This document shows, piece by piece, positions 27,376 to 36,539 of a stretch of 64,000 nucleotides of DNA (position 1 is the first letter of the stretch; each line of letters opens with the position of its first letter). The stretch is from assembly GCA_017519405.1 (NCBI GenBank), contig JAFWSH010000005.1:160329-224328 (forward strand). Reading direction: 5' to 3'. The translations under genes were made by a program, and so were the position numbers. Source of the DNA: Clostridia bacterium (GTDB lineage: Bacteria; Bacillota; Clostridia; Christensenellales; Aristaeellaceae). Under the pieces are notes generated by a model. The model saw only the letters and a list, made by a program, of their open reading frames with translations, ran no database searches and was not told where the DNA came from.

Positions 27376-27750
27376 CTAACGATAATCAAATGACTCATAG
27401 TACTCTGTATGGATATTCAGCGTGATGTCATTGATCTGCACATGTTCATCGTCCAACCAGCTAATGGAATTCGGCTCATATTCATGATAATGAAAGTAAA
27501 CATTCCTCTCGTGTCCAGTGGCGATTTCCACTACAGAAATAGTTGTGGACCAGTCCACGGTCGCACCGCCGTCATTTCGATAGACATTCATTTTGTATGC
27601 TCCGTCCGGTGAGGGGATGGATCGGGTCAGAAGCTCTCTGGGCCTGCCGCGCTGGCTGAAGCACCCGCTGACGACAAGGCAGCAAAGGAGCAGAAGGGCA
27701 GCAAGCAGCAACCGCTTGCGATGCTTCCTCATATCTGTACGCATATCCAT
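27376..27750 (-). CDS. small lipoprotein, resembles DUF5412
   Basis: A 124-residue protein with a basic N-terminus, hydrophobic core and lipobox V-V-S-G-C. The mature part SPDGAYKMNVYRNDGGATVDW, split as SPDGAYKMNVY and NDGGATVDW, then EPNSISWLDDEHVQIND, resembles DUF5412 proteins of Bacillota, whose function is unknown. The ATG at 27750 is preceded by AAAGGA. It begins 5 nt after the stop of the XRE regulator gene, so it is probably the last cistron of that operon. Confidence 0.65.
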   Translation of the reverse strand: MDMRTDMRKHRKRLLLAALLLLCCLVVSGCFSQRGRPRELLTRSIPSPDGAYKMNVYRNDGGATVDWSTTISVVEIATGHERNVYFHYHEYEPNSISWLDDEHVQINDITLNIHTEYYESFDYR

Positions 27751-27755
27751 GGTTC

Positions 27756-27986
27756 TTATCCTTTCCGGTACTCCATCAGATCCCCCGGCTGGCATTCCAG
27801 GGCCTCGCACAGGGCCGCCAGGGTGGTGACCCGGATGGCCTTGGCCTTGCCGGTTTTCAGGATGGACATGTTGGCCAGGGTGATGCCCACCCGCTGGGAG
27901 AGCTCCGTCAGGCTCATCTTGCGCCTGGCCAGCATCACGTCGATGTTGAAGATGATCTCGCCCTTGTCTTCTCTTTCCATATCCAT
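27756..27986 (-). CDS. XRE-family (Cro/CI-like) transcriptional regulator
   Basis: A 76-residue single-domain helix-turn-helix protein. IIFNIDVMLARRKMSLTEL, GITLANMSILKTGKAKAI and ALCEALECQPGDLMEY follow the YozG-type pattern. It is encoded 10 nt after the DUF2975 gene; the two are a recurrent pair in Bacillota in which the small regulator probably controls its own operon. Two identical-spacing palindromes at the operon promoter are candidate binding sites. Confidence 0.88.
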   Translation of the reverse strand: MDMEREDKGEIIFNIDVMLARRKMSLTELSQRVGITLANMSILKTGKAKAIRVTTLAALCEALECQPGDLMEYRKG

Positions 27987-27996
27987 GCCGCACCTC

Positions 27997-28476
27997 TCAG
28001 ATGGTCAGGTCGCTCTGTTCCTGCAGGTCCGCCGCCTTGTACACCAGGTGGGACAGGCAGGCCGCCACCACCGTCACGGCCACGCCCACAAAGCAGATCA
28101 GCAGGGAGATGAGCACCACGCCCACGTGGTTCATGCTCAGGAAGAGCAGGATGATGTTCCCCAGGAAGAAGTACAGGGTATCCACCGCGGCCAGCCAGGC
28201 GATGCGGTGCAGCAGCCGGGCATTCTCCCGGGAGAAGGACCGGTCCCTGCCGATGTTCACCGCGATCCTCCAGCCCGCCGCCAGGGCGATGCCGCAGGGG
28301 ATGGCCGTCAGCCACAGGAAGATCTGCCAGGGCCAGTACCATCCGGCAAACTCCGGGTAGGCGGTCACCGTGGACCGGCCGATGTCGGGCAGCACGGCAA
28401 AGTATACGATGCACCCGCACAGGCCCACGCCCATAAGGATGCCTTTCAGCCAGACGGAGAATTTGTGTTGGTTCAT
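27997..28476 (-). CDS. DUF2975 membrane protein
   Basis: A 159-residue protein with four hydrophobic segments (about residues 10-28, 48-66, 90-110, 120-142). The NIGRDRSFSRENARLLHRIAW stretch (NIGRDRSFSRENARLL) is the DUF2975 signature. Function unknown. It is the first gene of a unit with an XRE regulator and a lipoprotein gene. GGAGG precedes the ATG at 28476. Confidence 0.85.
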   Translation of the reverse strand: MNQHKFSVWLKGILMGVGLCGCIVYFAVLPDIGRSTVTAYPEFAGWYWPWQIFLWLTAIPCGIALAAGWRIAVNIGRDRSFSRENARLLHRIAWLAAVDTLYFFLGNIILLFLSMNHVGVVLISLLICFVGVAVTVVAACLSHLVYKAADLQEQSDLTI

Positions 28477-28498
28477 GGTTCATTCCTCCTTCACCTGC

Positions 28499-28527
28499 AT
28501 CATAGCACAGAGCATTCTCTGTGTCAA
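28499..28527 (-). promoter_or_regulatory. promoter of the DUF2975-XRE operon
   Basis: Minus-strand TTGACA (28522-28527), 17 nt, TATGAT (28499-28504), 23 nt before the ATG. Confidence 0.8.
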
Positions 28528-28536
28528 TAAGAAATT

Positions 28537-28570
28537 ATCGTTTTACGATATTTTTGTATCGTGTTTCGAT
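28537..28570. promoter_or_regulatory. twin palindromic operators
   Basis: ATCGTTTTACGAT (28537-28549) and ATCGTGTTTCGAT (28558-28570) are 13-bp palindromes whose starts are 21 bp apart, two helical turns. They lie just upstream of the -35 box, centred near -51 and -72, a placement more usual for activation or upstream-element control. Confidence 0.65.
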
Positions 28571-28655
28571 TTTCTGTCTTCCGGACGCTTCCCGATCATG
28601 CGTGCTGAGGGCCGGGCATCATCCGCGCCTTCCCCATGGACGCCCGCCGGCGCAG

Positions 28656-28709
28656 CACAGAAAAGCCCTTCGTCTGCGGAAGATGGCTTCCACAGCGAAG
28701 GGTGTTTTG
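28656..28709. terminator. terminator of the giant-protein operon; dispersed repeat copy 1
   Basis: On the minus strand CCCTTCG pairs with CGAAGGG, enclosing a second stem, followed by CTTTTCT. The element is nearly identical to 63642-63693. Confidence 0.75.
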
Positions 28710-28729
28710 CGTCGCTTGCCGCGCAGACC

Positions 28730-31700
28730 TTACTCCGCCACAAACACGCAGTTGTCATGGGCCGCGCAGTAGTTCTCCGCAGGGCTCCCTGCCGTGCCGT
28801 ACACATACACTGTGCCGCAGCCGGAGAACACATCCTTCCCCAGGGTACACGCCGCAGGAATGCGGATCTGCGTGAGGTGCACACAATCCCTGAAGGCCGC
28901 ATTGCCGATGCTTCCACAGCCGACGGGAATGGACACCACCGTCATGGCGGCGCCCTCGAAGGCGCTGTCTTCGATGGCGGCAACCCCGCCGGGCAGGGTG
29001 AAGTCCGGGGTGCCAAAGGGCGGGATCTCCTGCCACGCGGCGGTCAGGGTGATATCCGCGGTCACGGGGGTTTCAAAGTCATAGTCCGCGCCCTCCAGCT
29101 GCCAGCCCAGGAAAAGGAAGCCCTTCCGCTCAGGGCGCTCAGGCTCCGCCAGGGCGGTCCCGTCGGCCACCCGGATCAGCCGGGCTTCCGAACTGCCGTC
29201 GTTCGGGTCGAGGGTCACGGTGCGCGCTGTGGCCAGCACCACCTCGCCGTCTGCGTTCAGCGTCACCGCGTAGCCGTATTTCGCCGAGGTGAAATTGTCG
29301 AGCGCGCCGTGGCCGGCAAGGCCGCTCGTGAGCACGGCGCCTTGCTTCGCGGCGCTGTTCGAGCAGGTCAGGCCGATCCGGGCGCCAGGATCCAGCGCGC
29401 CATCGACGGTGACCAGGGTGTTGGCGGCATAGACTTCCATGATGTCGGGATGGCCGGAGACGGCCATGCCCACGGCGTTCAGATACACATCCTGGCCCAG
29501 GTCCGCGTCGTTGCTCCAGAGGGAGCCGCCGGTGATGTGCACGGTGGATCCCGCGCCGACCCACAGGCCGCCGCCCTTGCCCACCGCTCCGTTGACGCAG
29601 ATTTCGCCACCGTTCATGACGAAGGTGCCGCCCTCCACCCTGACGCCGCCGCCATTGCCGTCGGTGTCGTTCTCAGAGATCCGTCCGCCGTTCATGACGA
29701 GGGTGCCGGTGGTCACGGCCACGGCGCCGCCGCCATTGCCGGCAGCATTGCCGGTGATGACGCCGCCGTTCAGGGTCAGCAGCCCGCCGCTCTGTACTAT
29801 GAAGGCGCCGCCCACCGTGTTTTCCGCCAGGCCGCCCGTGACCGTGCCGCTGCCCGTGATGGTCAGCTCGCCGCCGCCCACGGTAAAGACCCGCGCGCCG
29901 CTCTCCCCGGCATCGATAGTGTGGCCGTTCAGGTTGATGGTCACCCGCTGTCCGCTGAGGACCTTCAGCGGCACATCACCCTCCACGCCCCGGTAATCCC
30001 GGGTCAGGGTGATGGTTCCGCCGGCGGATGCCCCATCCATCAGCTCCTGGAGCTTCATCCAGTGTGTCTTGTTCTCAAATACCGCCGTCACGGTCACGGC
30101 TGCGGCGGGCATGGTAAAGGTATACTCCCCGGTCTCCCCGTTCCCGGTCAGGGACAGGGCCCCGCCCTCCACTGTGCAGGTCAGGGACCCCAGCAGCCAG
30201 CCCTCCTCCGGAGCCGCGGTGACGGTGATCGTTTCTCCCAGGGCGGCGGCCCGCTTGCTCACCGAGACCGTGCCATCCCCGGTCTCCTGGATCTCAATGC
30301 TCTCCGCGGAGGACAGGGTCAGCGTCGACTGGCCGTCGGCGTGGGTGCTGCCGGTCAGCGAATAGCCCGCCGGCAGATCGCTGTCATGGATCGTCCAGCT
30401 GTAGCTGGCCACCTCGCCGTTGTGGTTCGTGCTCAGGTCGGTCCGGGTATCTGCCCAGCCGGCGGCGGCTGTCAGCTCCACGGCGCAGACAGGCTCCCCC
30501 AGGTCCAGCAGGGTCACATTCACCGCCTCAGGACGGCGGCCGTCGGCGTTGCCGTCATCGTCCCAGACGATCTGTACCGCCGCGCTGGTCTTGTCCGGGA
30601 TAAAGCCTGCGTCAACCGCCACGTTCGCGGCGGGCATGGTGAAGCAATACGCGCCCGTCTCCCCGTCGGGCAGAATCCTCATCGCCTCGCCGCCCTCCGG
30701 GGTCACGATCAGGCTGGCCAGGATGTGATCCGCCGCCGGCGTGACGGTGAGTGTGACGGTGTCCCCCGCATGGCAGGACGCCCGGTCCGCCGTGACCGTG
30801 CCGTTATCCATGCCCTCTGAGACGGTGACCATGTAGTCCTGTGCAATGGCCAGATACAGCTTGCCGTCCTCGCTGTGGTATTCGATCGCATAGTCGCTGT
30901 GGTCGCTGAAGAGCTGCGGGAGGGCGCCGGTGACGCCGGATACAATCCCCACAGGCCCATCCACCGTGGGCGCGGCGCTGCTGGAGATGCCGATGGTGCG
31001 GGCATTCCCGGCGGAGGCCGGATCCAGGTTCACCGTAAAACTGGTCTGCCCCGGCTCGATATAGACATTGCTCACGGCGCCGCTCGTGCGGGTGTTGCCG
31101 GTGATCACGGGCGCGCCGGAGAGACGCAGCCCGCTCCTGCCATCGCTGGAAACGCCCGCGCCCGGACTGGTGGATCGGTTGCCGGTGATGGTGCCGCCGC
31201 TGATTGACAGCGTGTTGGAGTTGGAAATGCCGCCGCCGTCAGTCCCGCCGAAGTTGCCGCTGATCTCGCCGCCGGTCATCGTCATCTGCTTCCAGTTCCA
31301 GACACCGCCGCCGTACATTCCGCTGGTATTGCCGGTGATGACGCCGCCGCTCATGATCATGGTTTGATCATTGAACACCGCGCCGCCTCTCCAGTTGCTC
31401 CGGTTGCCGGTGATGGTGCCGCCCTCCAGCGTCAGCGTCCCCTTGTTTACAATGGCGCCGCCGTCGGAGGAGGTATAGCCGCCGGTGATGATGCCGCCGC
31501 CTCTGCTGTCCCGGATGGTGAGTGTGCCGTTGTTGGTGATGACCTGTCCGTCTCCCTTCGCAGACGTCAGGCCCCTGTTGAGGGTATAGCCGTTCAGATC
31601 CAGGGTGATGGTTTTGCCGGAGGGGATCGTCAGCGCGCCGTCATATGCGCTGGCGGTGGCCTTTCCGGTCATGGTGATGACCGCGCCGCTGGCCGCCTGG

Positions 31701-34327
31701 TTGATGGCCGCCTGCAGCTCGGGCCAGTAGTTCCGCCATATGGCGGTCAATGTGGAGCTGTCCGTGAACTGATACGCTTCCCCCTCGGCCAGGATCACAT
31801 CGGAATCCCCCACCTGCCAGCCGCCAAAGACAAAGCCGTCCAGCACATAGGCGCAATTGGCGGCGGGATGCACCGAATCCGGCACATACTGAACCGCTGC
31901 CATCTCGCCTGTGGCATCGTCATGGCCCGGCTGGTAGGTGACGGTCACAAAGGCGTTGCTGTAGCCGCAGGCGATGCAGTGGCCGCTGCCGCCGTCCTCG
32001 CCAAAGTCGTGCGCCTCCGGGGAAAGCCTGGTGAGGCAGTATTGGCAGATCGCGGTATGGGTTTCGTGGGTGACCTCATAGCTGCAGCCGATGTGCTCTG
32101 CGCACACATCGATCCTTGCGTAGCGGCTGCGGCACCCGCCGACGCGCTTCTCCACATTCTGGAAGGCCGCGCCGGAGCCTGAGGAATTGCTGCCGGAGCT
32201 GACCCGCATCTGATCCCCCAGCCGCAGGGTCCCTTCTTCATCGGCCTTTCCGCCGTGGCCGATGGCCTGCCCCTGCAGTCCGTTCTCATTGGCCCGCGCG
32301 GTGACGGTGCCGCCGGTGATCTCAATGGTGCCACGGCAGTCGCCGCCGTTCATGTCGTCGTTGGCGGTGTCCTTTTCCAGGCCGGCGCCGATACCCGCGC
32401 CCCCCTTTGCGGAGCTGGCGTTCACCTGGCCGCCGGAGATGGCAATGGTGCCGTTGAAATCGCCGGCATACCCGGCGCCGATGCCCGCACTGACGACACC
32501 GTACGCCTCCCTGATCACACCCCCCGTGATGGTGATGGATGCAGAGCAGTTTGCCTCTGCGCCGCCGCCGATGCCCGCGCCGTTGTAGCCCTTAGCCGTA
32601 ATGGTCCCGCCGGAGATCAGAATCGTCCCGCCGGCTCTTCCATAGCCTCCGCCAATCCCTGCGCCGCCCTTGAGGGGTTCGCATGCGTCTGCGGTCACCG
32701 TGCCGCCCTCGATGGTGATGGTGCCGGCGTTCCCGTAAAGGCCGCCGCCGATGGCCGCGCCGCCCGAGACGTCCACATCTCCGAAGAATGAGTTGTCCTT
32801 TTTCGGATCCGCCTCAAAGCTGCCGTAGGCTTTGACCGTACCGCCGCGGATGGTGATGGTGCCGCCGCTGCCCTTCTCGCCGCCGCCAATGCCCGCGCCC
32901 TGGGCACCGCCCGTAGCTGTCACAGTGCCGCCCTGGATGGCGATATCGCCGCCGCTGCCGCCTTCGCCGCCGCCGATGCCCGCGCCGTCGTGACCGCCGG
33001 TGGCTTTCACCGTACCGCCGTAGATGCGGATGGTGCCGCCGTCCCGGTCCTCGCCGCCGCCGATGCCTGCGCCGTATTTGGTGCTGGAGGCAGTAACCTC
33101 GCCGCCGTAGATCACAATCGGCCCGCAGTCGTCGGGGCTGTTCTGCTGACCCTTGCCGATGCCGGCGCCGCTGGAGCCGCCCTTCGCAGTCACCTTGCCG
33201 CCGTAGATCACGATGTTCTGGTATCCGCTGTTATGGTTGCCTCCGCCGATGCCGGCCGCGTTGGTGCCGCCTGTGGCCTCAATCACGCCGCCGTGGATGT
33301 AGAGGCTGCCGCCCACCGTGTCCGCCATACCGCCGATGCCGGGGCCGCTTTCCGGCTTGGCGATCAGTTTGCCCGTGCCCTTGCTCTGGCCGTAGATGGA
33401 CAGGCTGCTGCCCTTTTTGATGTAAACGCCGTCCCCTGCGGTCAGCTTCGCGCCGTCGCAGAGGATGAGGTGCACGTCGCCGGTCACACGCAGGGTGGTG
33501 TCCTTGCTCAGGCTCACACTGCCCCGGACCACATACCAGCTGTCGTTCGCACTGCTCAGGTCATACCACTTGGCGCTGCTGTTCGTCACCGGCGACCACT
33601 CCGTGCAGGACTGCTCCCCCAGGGCGGCGCCGCTCGCGTCATAGCTCAGGTAGTGGATGGACCCGTTGACGGAGATGTACACCTTGTCCTCGGGCATGGT
33701 CAGTGTGCCGGTGACCGCACCGCTCTCGTCCGTGGAGAAGGGGATGTCCCTGGGGAGCGGGTCGCCGAAGGTCGTGTAGCGCATGCTGTCGATGGTGTAG
33801 CCGTCCTCAGGCACGGCGGTCACGGTCAGCGTGCTGCCCGGCGCCGCATCCAGGGGGCCGATGCCCGTCTGCTCGCCGTCGGAGATCGTCCCGGTGCAGT
33901 GCAGGAACGAGCCCTCCACCGCGTAGGCTGCCGCGCCCTCCCGGGACATGGTGATGGTCACCACCACATCCGCCGGCGGCATGCGGAAGGAAGCCGTGAC
34001 GGCCCCGGAGGCGTCCGTGCGGAGCGTGCAGTTCTCCCGCAGGGTGGCACCGTTGTCCGTATACCTGTACCCGATGGCATCCACGCCGCAGTTGGCGGCC
34101 GGGACAATCCGGATGGTGACATCCCCATTGACCGGGGCGCCGATGCTGCTGGAATTGATCTCGCTGCCGCCTGCGATGGCCAGTTCGGTTTCCGCGCAAT
34201 ACGGCATGACGCCGCGATCGAAGTTTTCAATATTGACGCTGTAAATCTCCGCCATGGCACAGCTGCACACAAGCAGGGCGCACAGGGTCAGCGTCAGCAG
34301 GATTATCAGGCGCTTGGCTGTCATCAT
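28730..34327 (-). CDS. giant secreted beta-helix surface protein (~1865 aa)
   Basis: Signal peptide with cleavage near A-M-A-E (residue ~27). Then: beta-rich repeats with DGYTIDSMRYT-type segments; about 400 residues of Gly-rich parallel-beta repeats of the form I-x-G-G-x-V-T-A-x-G-G-x-x-G-A-G-I-G-G-G (roughly residues 310-720); a zinc-ribbon-like C-x2-C pair; an InlB-type segment; two further right-handed helix blocks with GGxITGN and GGGxxV units (~900-1120 and ~1500-1640); a final InlB-like motif and a single LRR_5 unit ending in NCVFVAE. Such proteins bind polysaccharide or host surfaces. No LPXTG or SLH anchor is seen. GGGGGAGG precedes two adjacent ATGs (34327, 34324). Last gene of a four-gene operon. 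Confidence 0.82.
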   Translation of the reverse strand: MMTAKRLIILLTLTLCALLVCSCAMAEIYSVNIENFDRGVMPYCAETELAIAGGSEINSSSIGAPVNGDVTIRIVPAANCGVDAIGYRYTDNGATLRENCTLRTDASGAVTASFRMPPADVVVTITMSREGAAAYAVEGSFLHCTGTISDGEQTGIGPLDAAPGSTLTVTAVPEDGYTIDSMRYTTFGDPLPRDIPFSTDESGAVTGTLTMPEDKVYISVNGSIHYLSYDASGAALGEQSCTEWSPVTNSSAKWYDLSSANDSWYVVRGSVSLSKDTTLRVTGDVHLILCDGAKLTAGDGVYIKKGSSLSIYGQSKGTGKLIAKPESGPGIGGMADTVGGSLYIHGGVIEATGGTNAAGIGGGNHNSGYQNIVIYGGKVTAKGGSSGAGIGKGQQNSPDDCGPIVIYGGEVTASSTKYGAGIGGGEDRDGGTIRIYGGTVKATGGHDGAGIGGGEGGSGGDIAIQGGTVTATGGAQGAGIGGGEKGSGGTITIRGGTVKAYGSFEADPKKDNSFFGDVDVSGGAAIGGGLYGNAGTITIEGGTVTADACEPLKGGAGIGGGYGRAGGTILISGGTITAKGYNGAGIGGGAEANCSASITITGGVIREAYGVVSAGIGAGYAGDFNGTIAISGGQVNASSAKGGAGIGAGLEKDTANDDMNGGDCRGTIEITGGTVTARANENGLQGQAIGHGGKADEEGTLRLGDQMRVSSGSNSSGSGAAFQNVEKRVGGCRSRYARIDVCAEHIGCSYEVTHETHTAICQYCLTRLSPEAHDFGEDGGSGHCIACGYSNAFVTVTYQPGHDDATGEMAAVQYVPDSVHPAANCAYVLDGFVFGGWQVGDSDVILAEGEAYQFTDSSTLTAIWRNYWPELQAAINQAASGAVITMTGKATASAYDGALTIPSGKTITLDLNGYTLNRGLTSAKGDGQVITNNGTLTIRDSRGGGIITGGYTSSDGGAIVNKGTLTLEGGTITGNRSNWRGGAVFNDQTMIMSGGVITGNTSGMYGGGVWNWKQMTMTGGEISGNFGGTDGGGISNSNTLSISGGTITGNRSTSPGAGVSSDGRSGLRLSGAPVITGNTRTSGAVSNVYIEPGQTSFTVNLDPASAGNARTIGISSSAAPTVDGPVGIVSGVTGALPQLFSDHSDYAIEYHSEDGKLYLAIAQDYMVTVSEGMDNGTVTADRASCHAGDTVTLTVTPAADHILASLIVTPEGGEAMRILPDGETGAYCFTMPAANVAVDAGFIPDKTSAAVQIVWDDDGNADGRRPEAVNVTLLDLGEPVCAVELTAAAGWADTRTDLSTNHNGEVASYSWTIHDSDLPAGYSLTGSTHADGQSTLTLSSAESIEIQETGDGTVSVSKRAAALGETITVTAAPEEGWLLGSLTCTVEGGALSLTGNGETGEYTFTMPAAAVTVTAVFENKTHWMKLQELMDGASAGGTITLTRDYRGVEGDVPLKVLSGQRVTINLNGHTIDAGESGARVFTVGGGELTITGSGTVTGGLAENTVGGAFIVQSGGLLTLNGGVITGNAAGNGGGAVAVTTGTLVMNGGRISENDTDGNGGGVRVEGGTFVMNGGEICVNGAVGKGGGLWVGAGSTVHITGGSLWSNDADLGQDVYLNAVGMAVSGHPDIMEVYAANTLVTVDGALDPGARIGLTCSNSAAKQGAVLTSGLAGHGALDNFTSAKYGYAVTLNADGEVVLATARTVTLDPNDGSSEARLIRVADGTALAEPERPERKGFLFLGWQLEGADYDFETPVTADITLTAAWQEIPPFGTPDFTLPGGVAAIEDSAFEGAAMTVVSIPVGCGSIGNAAFRDCVHLTQIRIPAACTLGKDVFSGCGTVYVYGTAGSPAENYCAAHDNCVFVAE

Positions 34328-34365
34328 GGTCCCTCCCCCTGTTTCCGGCTTCATGGGGAGCCGGA

Positions 34366-36501
34366 TTAAAAATGTTTCGTGATCCGAAGGATATTCCGTC
34401 CGTCCACCCGCTCGTGGTGCATCTCATCCACCAGCTTCTTCGCCAGGAAGATGCCCAGACCGCCCTCCTGCCGCTTGTCCGCGCTGAGGCTGACATCCGG
34501 CTCCGGCGCCTCCAGGGGATTGAAGGCCACCCCCGTGTCGATGAAGGTGATCATGGCGCCGCGGGTGTCCCTGGTCCCTTCGATCCGCACCGTCACAGAG
34601 CCGATGCCCATGCCATAGGCATAGTGCGCGATGTTGCTCATGATTTCATCGATGGCGACGGACAGGAGGTGCTGTGTCTTCACAGGGCACCCCATGGCCT
34701 GCAGTTCCTCCCCGGCAAAGGCGATCACCTTCGGGATGCTCTCCACGGCGGCGGGCAGCAGGCATTCCTTCACGGGCTCCTCCGGGCCTTTGAACTCCAG
34801 GCAGAGCATGGTGATATCGTCGAATTGCGCTGCCTCGCCCACAAACGCGTCGATGGATTCCCGCATATGCGCCAGAATGCGCTGGGGCGTCTCATTCTCC
34901 GCCTCCACCAGGGCCCGGAGGAGCCGGTCCATGCCGAACATCCTGCCGCCGGCGTCCGTGGCCTCCGGCACGCCGTCTGTATAGACAAAGAGCTTGGAGC
35001 CCCGCTCCAGCTGGAGCTCATAATCCGTGTAACGGATGCCGCCCTTGATGCCCACGAACGGGCCGTGCCGGTCCCGAAGGATCTCAAAATCGCCGTTGGG
35101 ATGCCGCAGGGCCGGGTATTCGTGGCCGGCGTTGGCGGCGGTCAGCCGTCCGGTCTTCAGGTCCAGGATTCCCAGCCAGACGGTCACAAACATCTGCTCC
35201 CGGTTGTTTTTGCTGAGCTGGTTGTTCACCATCTCCAGCACTTCCCGGGGGCTTCCGCCCAACTGCGCATAGTTCTGCACCATCATCTGGGAGATCATCA
35301 TGAACAGGGCGGCGGGAACCCCCTTGCCGGAGACGTCCGCGATGACCAGGCCCAGATGGTCCGCGTCCAGCAGGAAGAAGTCGTAGAAGTCGCCCCCTAC
35401 CTCCCTGGCCGGATCCATGCTGGCATAGAGATCAAACTCCGTCCTCTCCGGGAACGGTGGGAAGACGTTGGGCAGGGATTCCGCCTGGATCCGCCGGGCC
35501 ATGTCCAGCTCGGTGCTGATCCGCTCGTTTTCGGCCGTCGTGGAGGTGAGCACCCGCTCAATATCCAGCAGGTTCCGCTCCATGTCCGCCATGGTCAGGC
35601 CGAGATGCTCCACCTCATCGCCGGTATGGATCTGCAGTTTGCCGAAGTGGTCGCTCTCCTGGGAGCCGCTCCGCTTGTCCGCCACGTAGGCCTGGGCAGC
35701 GCCGGCGATGGCGTTGATGGGATCCACCACCGCTTTTCGCATCCACCGGTTATGAATCCAGGTGATCAGCGCCGTCACCAGCAGAATGGCCAGCGTAATG
35801 GGCAGCGCGAATTTGTTCATGTCGGCCAACAGGCTCCGCATGGCCACATCCACAAACAGGTATGCGACCAGCGTGCCCTCCTCGTTCTCCACCGGGACCC
35901 CCACCGTACAGGCCAGACCGGCGTCCCGGATCAGCCGGTACTGCAGCAGCTCGCCCTCCTTGTTCCAGTCCCGGAAGGCCCTGAGAAACCCTGCCGGGAC
36001 GTCCTTGCGGTCGCCGGGCTTCTGCGGGGCGCTGCCGCCTGCTTCCACAATGACGACAAGATCGCCGCTCTCAGGATCCGGCATGGCGATGCTCACGTCA
36101 TGCACGTCCGTGATGCTGCAATAGTAGCGCAGCATTTCCGCCAGCTGATGATAGGCGCCGTTCCGCTCAATCTCCGCATACAGCGCCCGATAGGCCGCCG
36201 GCTCCATGGATTCACGCTCCGCCTTTGTGTGTACGGCGTAAACAGAGAGAACGTCCCCGGTCAGGGTATCATACTCCGTGCCGTGGCGGACGGCGACCGC
36301 CACCTGCTTGGCGGCGTTGCTCGCCATGTGCTCATATTCCCTCACCAGGATCAGCCCGTACAGCGTGATGCCGATGATCAGGATCAGCATGCCCAGCAGC
36401 ACGCAGCTGATGGCGACGGATCGGGTCACTTTGGAAGAAAGGGACCTGTGCTTCCTCCTTTTTCCCCCGTTTTGCACCTGGTCCCGCGAGCTTTCCTGCA
36501 T
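34366..36501 (-). CDS. membrane PP2C (SpoIIE/RsbU-type) phosphatase with C-terminal RsbW-like ATPase domain
   Basis: A 711-residue sensor. Membrane segment ~29-52, extracytoplasmic sensor ~53-230, second segment ~233-253, HAMP-like linker and coiled coil ~255-345. Then a SpoIIE phosphatase domain: MDPAREVGGDFYDFFLLD, IADVSGKGVPAALFM, FVYTDGVPEATD and the Asp pair in QFDDITML supply the metal ligands. Residues ~575-711 form a HATPase_c anti-sigma-type kinase (DEIMSNIAHYAYG, ADKRQEGGLGIFLAKKLVD). Such proteins reset partner-switching via anti-anti-sigma factors; no STAS protein or sigma factor is adjacent. The ATG at 36501 has GAGGAG 5 nt upstream. It lies between two giant surface-protein genes. 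Confidence 0.87.
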   Translation of the reverse strand: MQESSRDQVQNGGKRRKHRSLSSKVTRSVAISCVLLGMLILIIGITLYGLILVREYEHMASNAAKQVAVAVRHGTEYDTLTGDVLSVYAVHTKAERESMEPAAYRALYAEIERNGAYHQLAEMLRYYCSITDVHDVSIAMPDPESGDLVVIVEAGGSAPQKPGDRKDVPAGFLRAFRDWNKEGELLQYRLIRDAGLACTVGVPVENEEGTLVAYLFVDVAMRSLLADMNKFALPITLAILLVTALITWIHNRWMRKAVVDPINAIAGAAQAYVADKRSGSQESDHFGKLQIHTGDEVEHLGLTMADMERNLLDIERVLTSTTAENERISTELDMARRIQAESLPNVFPPFPERTEFDLYASMDPAREVGGDFYDFFLLDADHLGLVIADVSGKGVPAALFMMISQMMVQNYAQLGGSPREVLEMVNNQLSKNNREQMFVTVWLGILDLKTGRLTAANAGHEYPALRHPNGDFEILRDRHGPFVGIKGGIRYTDYELQLERGSKLFVYTDGVPEATDAGGRMFGMDRLLRALVEAENETPQRILAHMRESIDAFVGEAAQFDDITMLCLEFKGPEEPVKECLLPAAVESIPKVIAFAGEELQAMGCPVKTQHLLSVAIDEIMSNIAHYAYGMGIGSVTVRIEGTRDTRGAMITFIDTGVAFNPLEAPEPDVSLSADKRQEGGLGIFLAKKLVDEMHHERVDGRNILRITKHF

Positions 36502-36539
36502 TGCCACTCCTCATTTACTCCTGTTGACAGAAAGGATGG

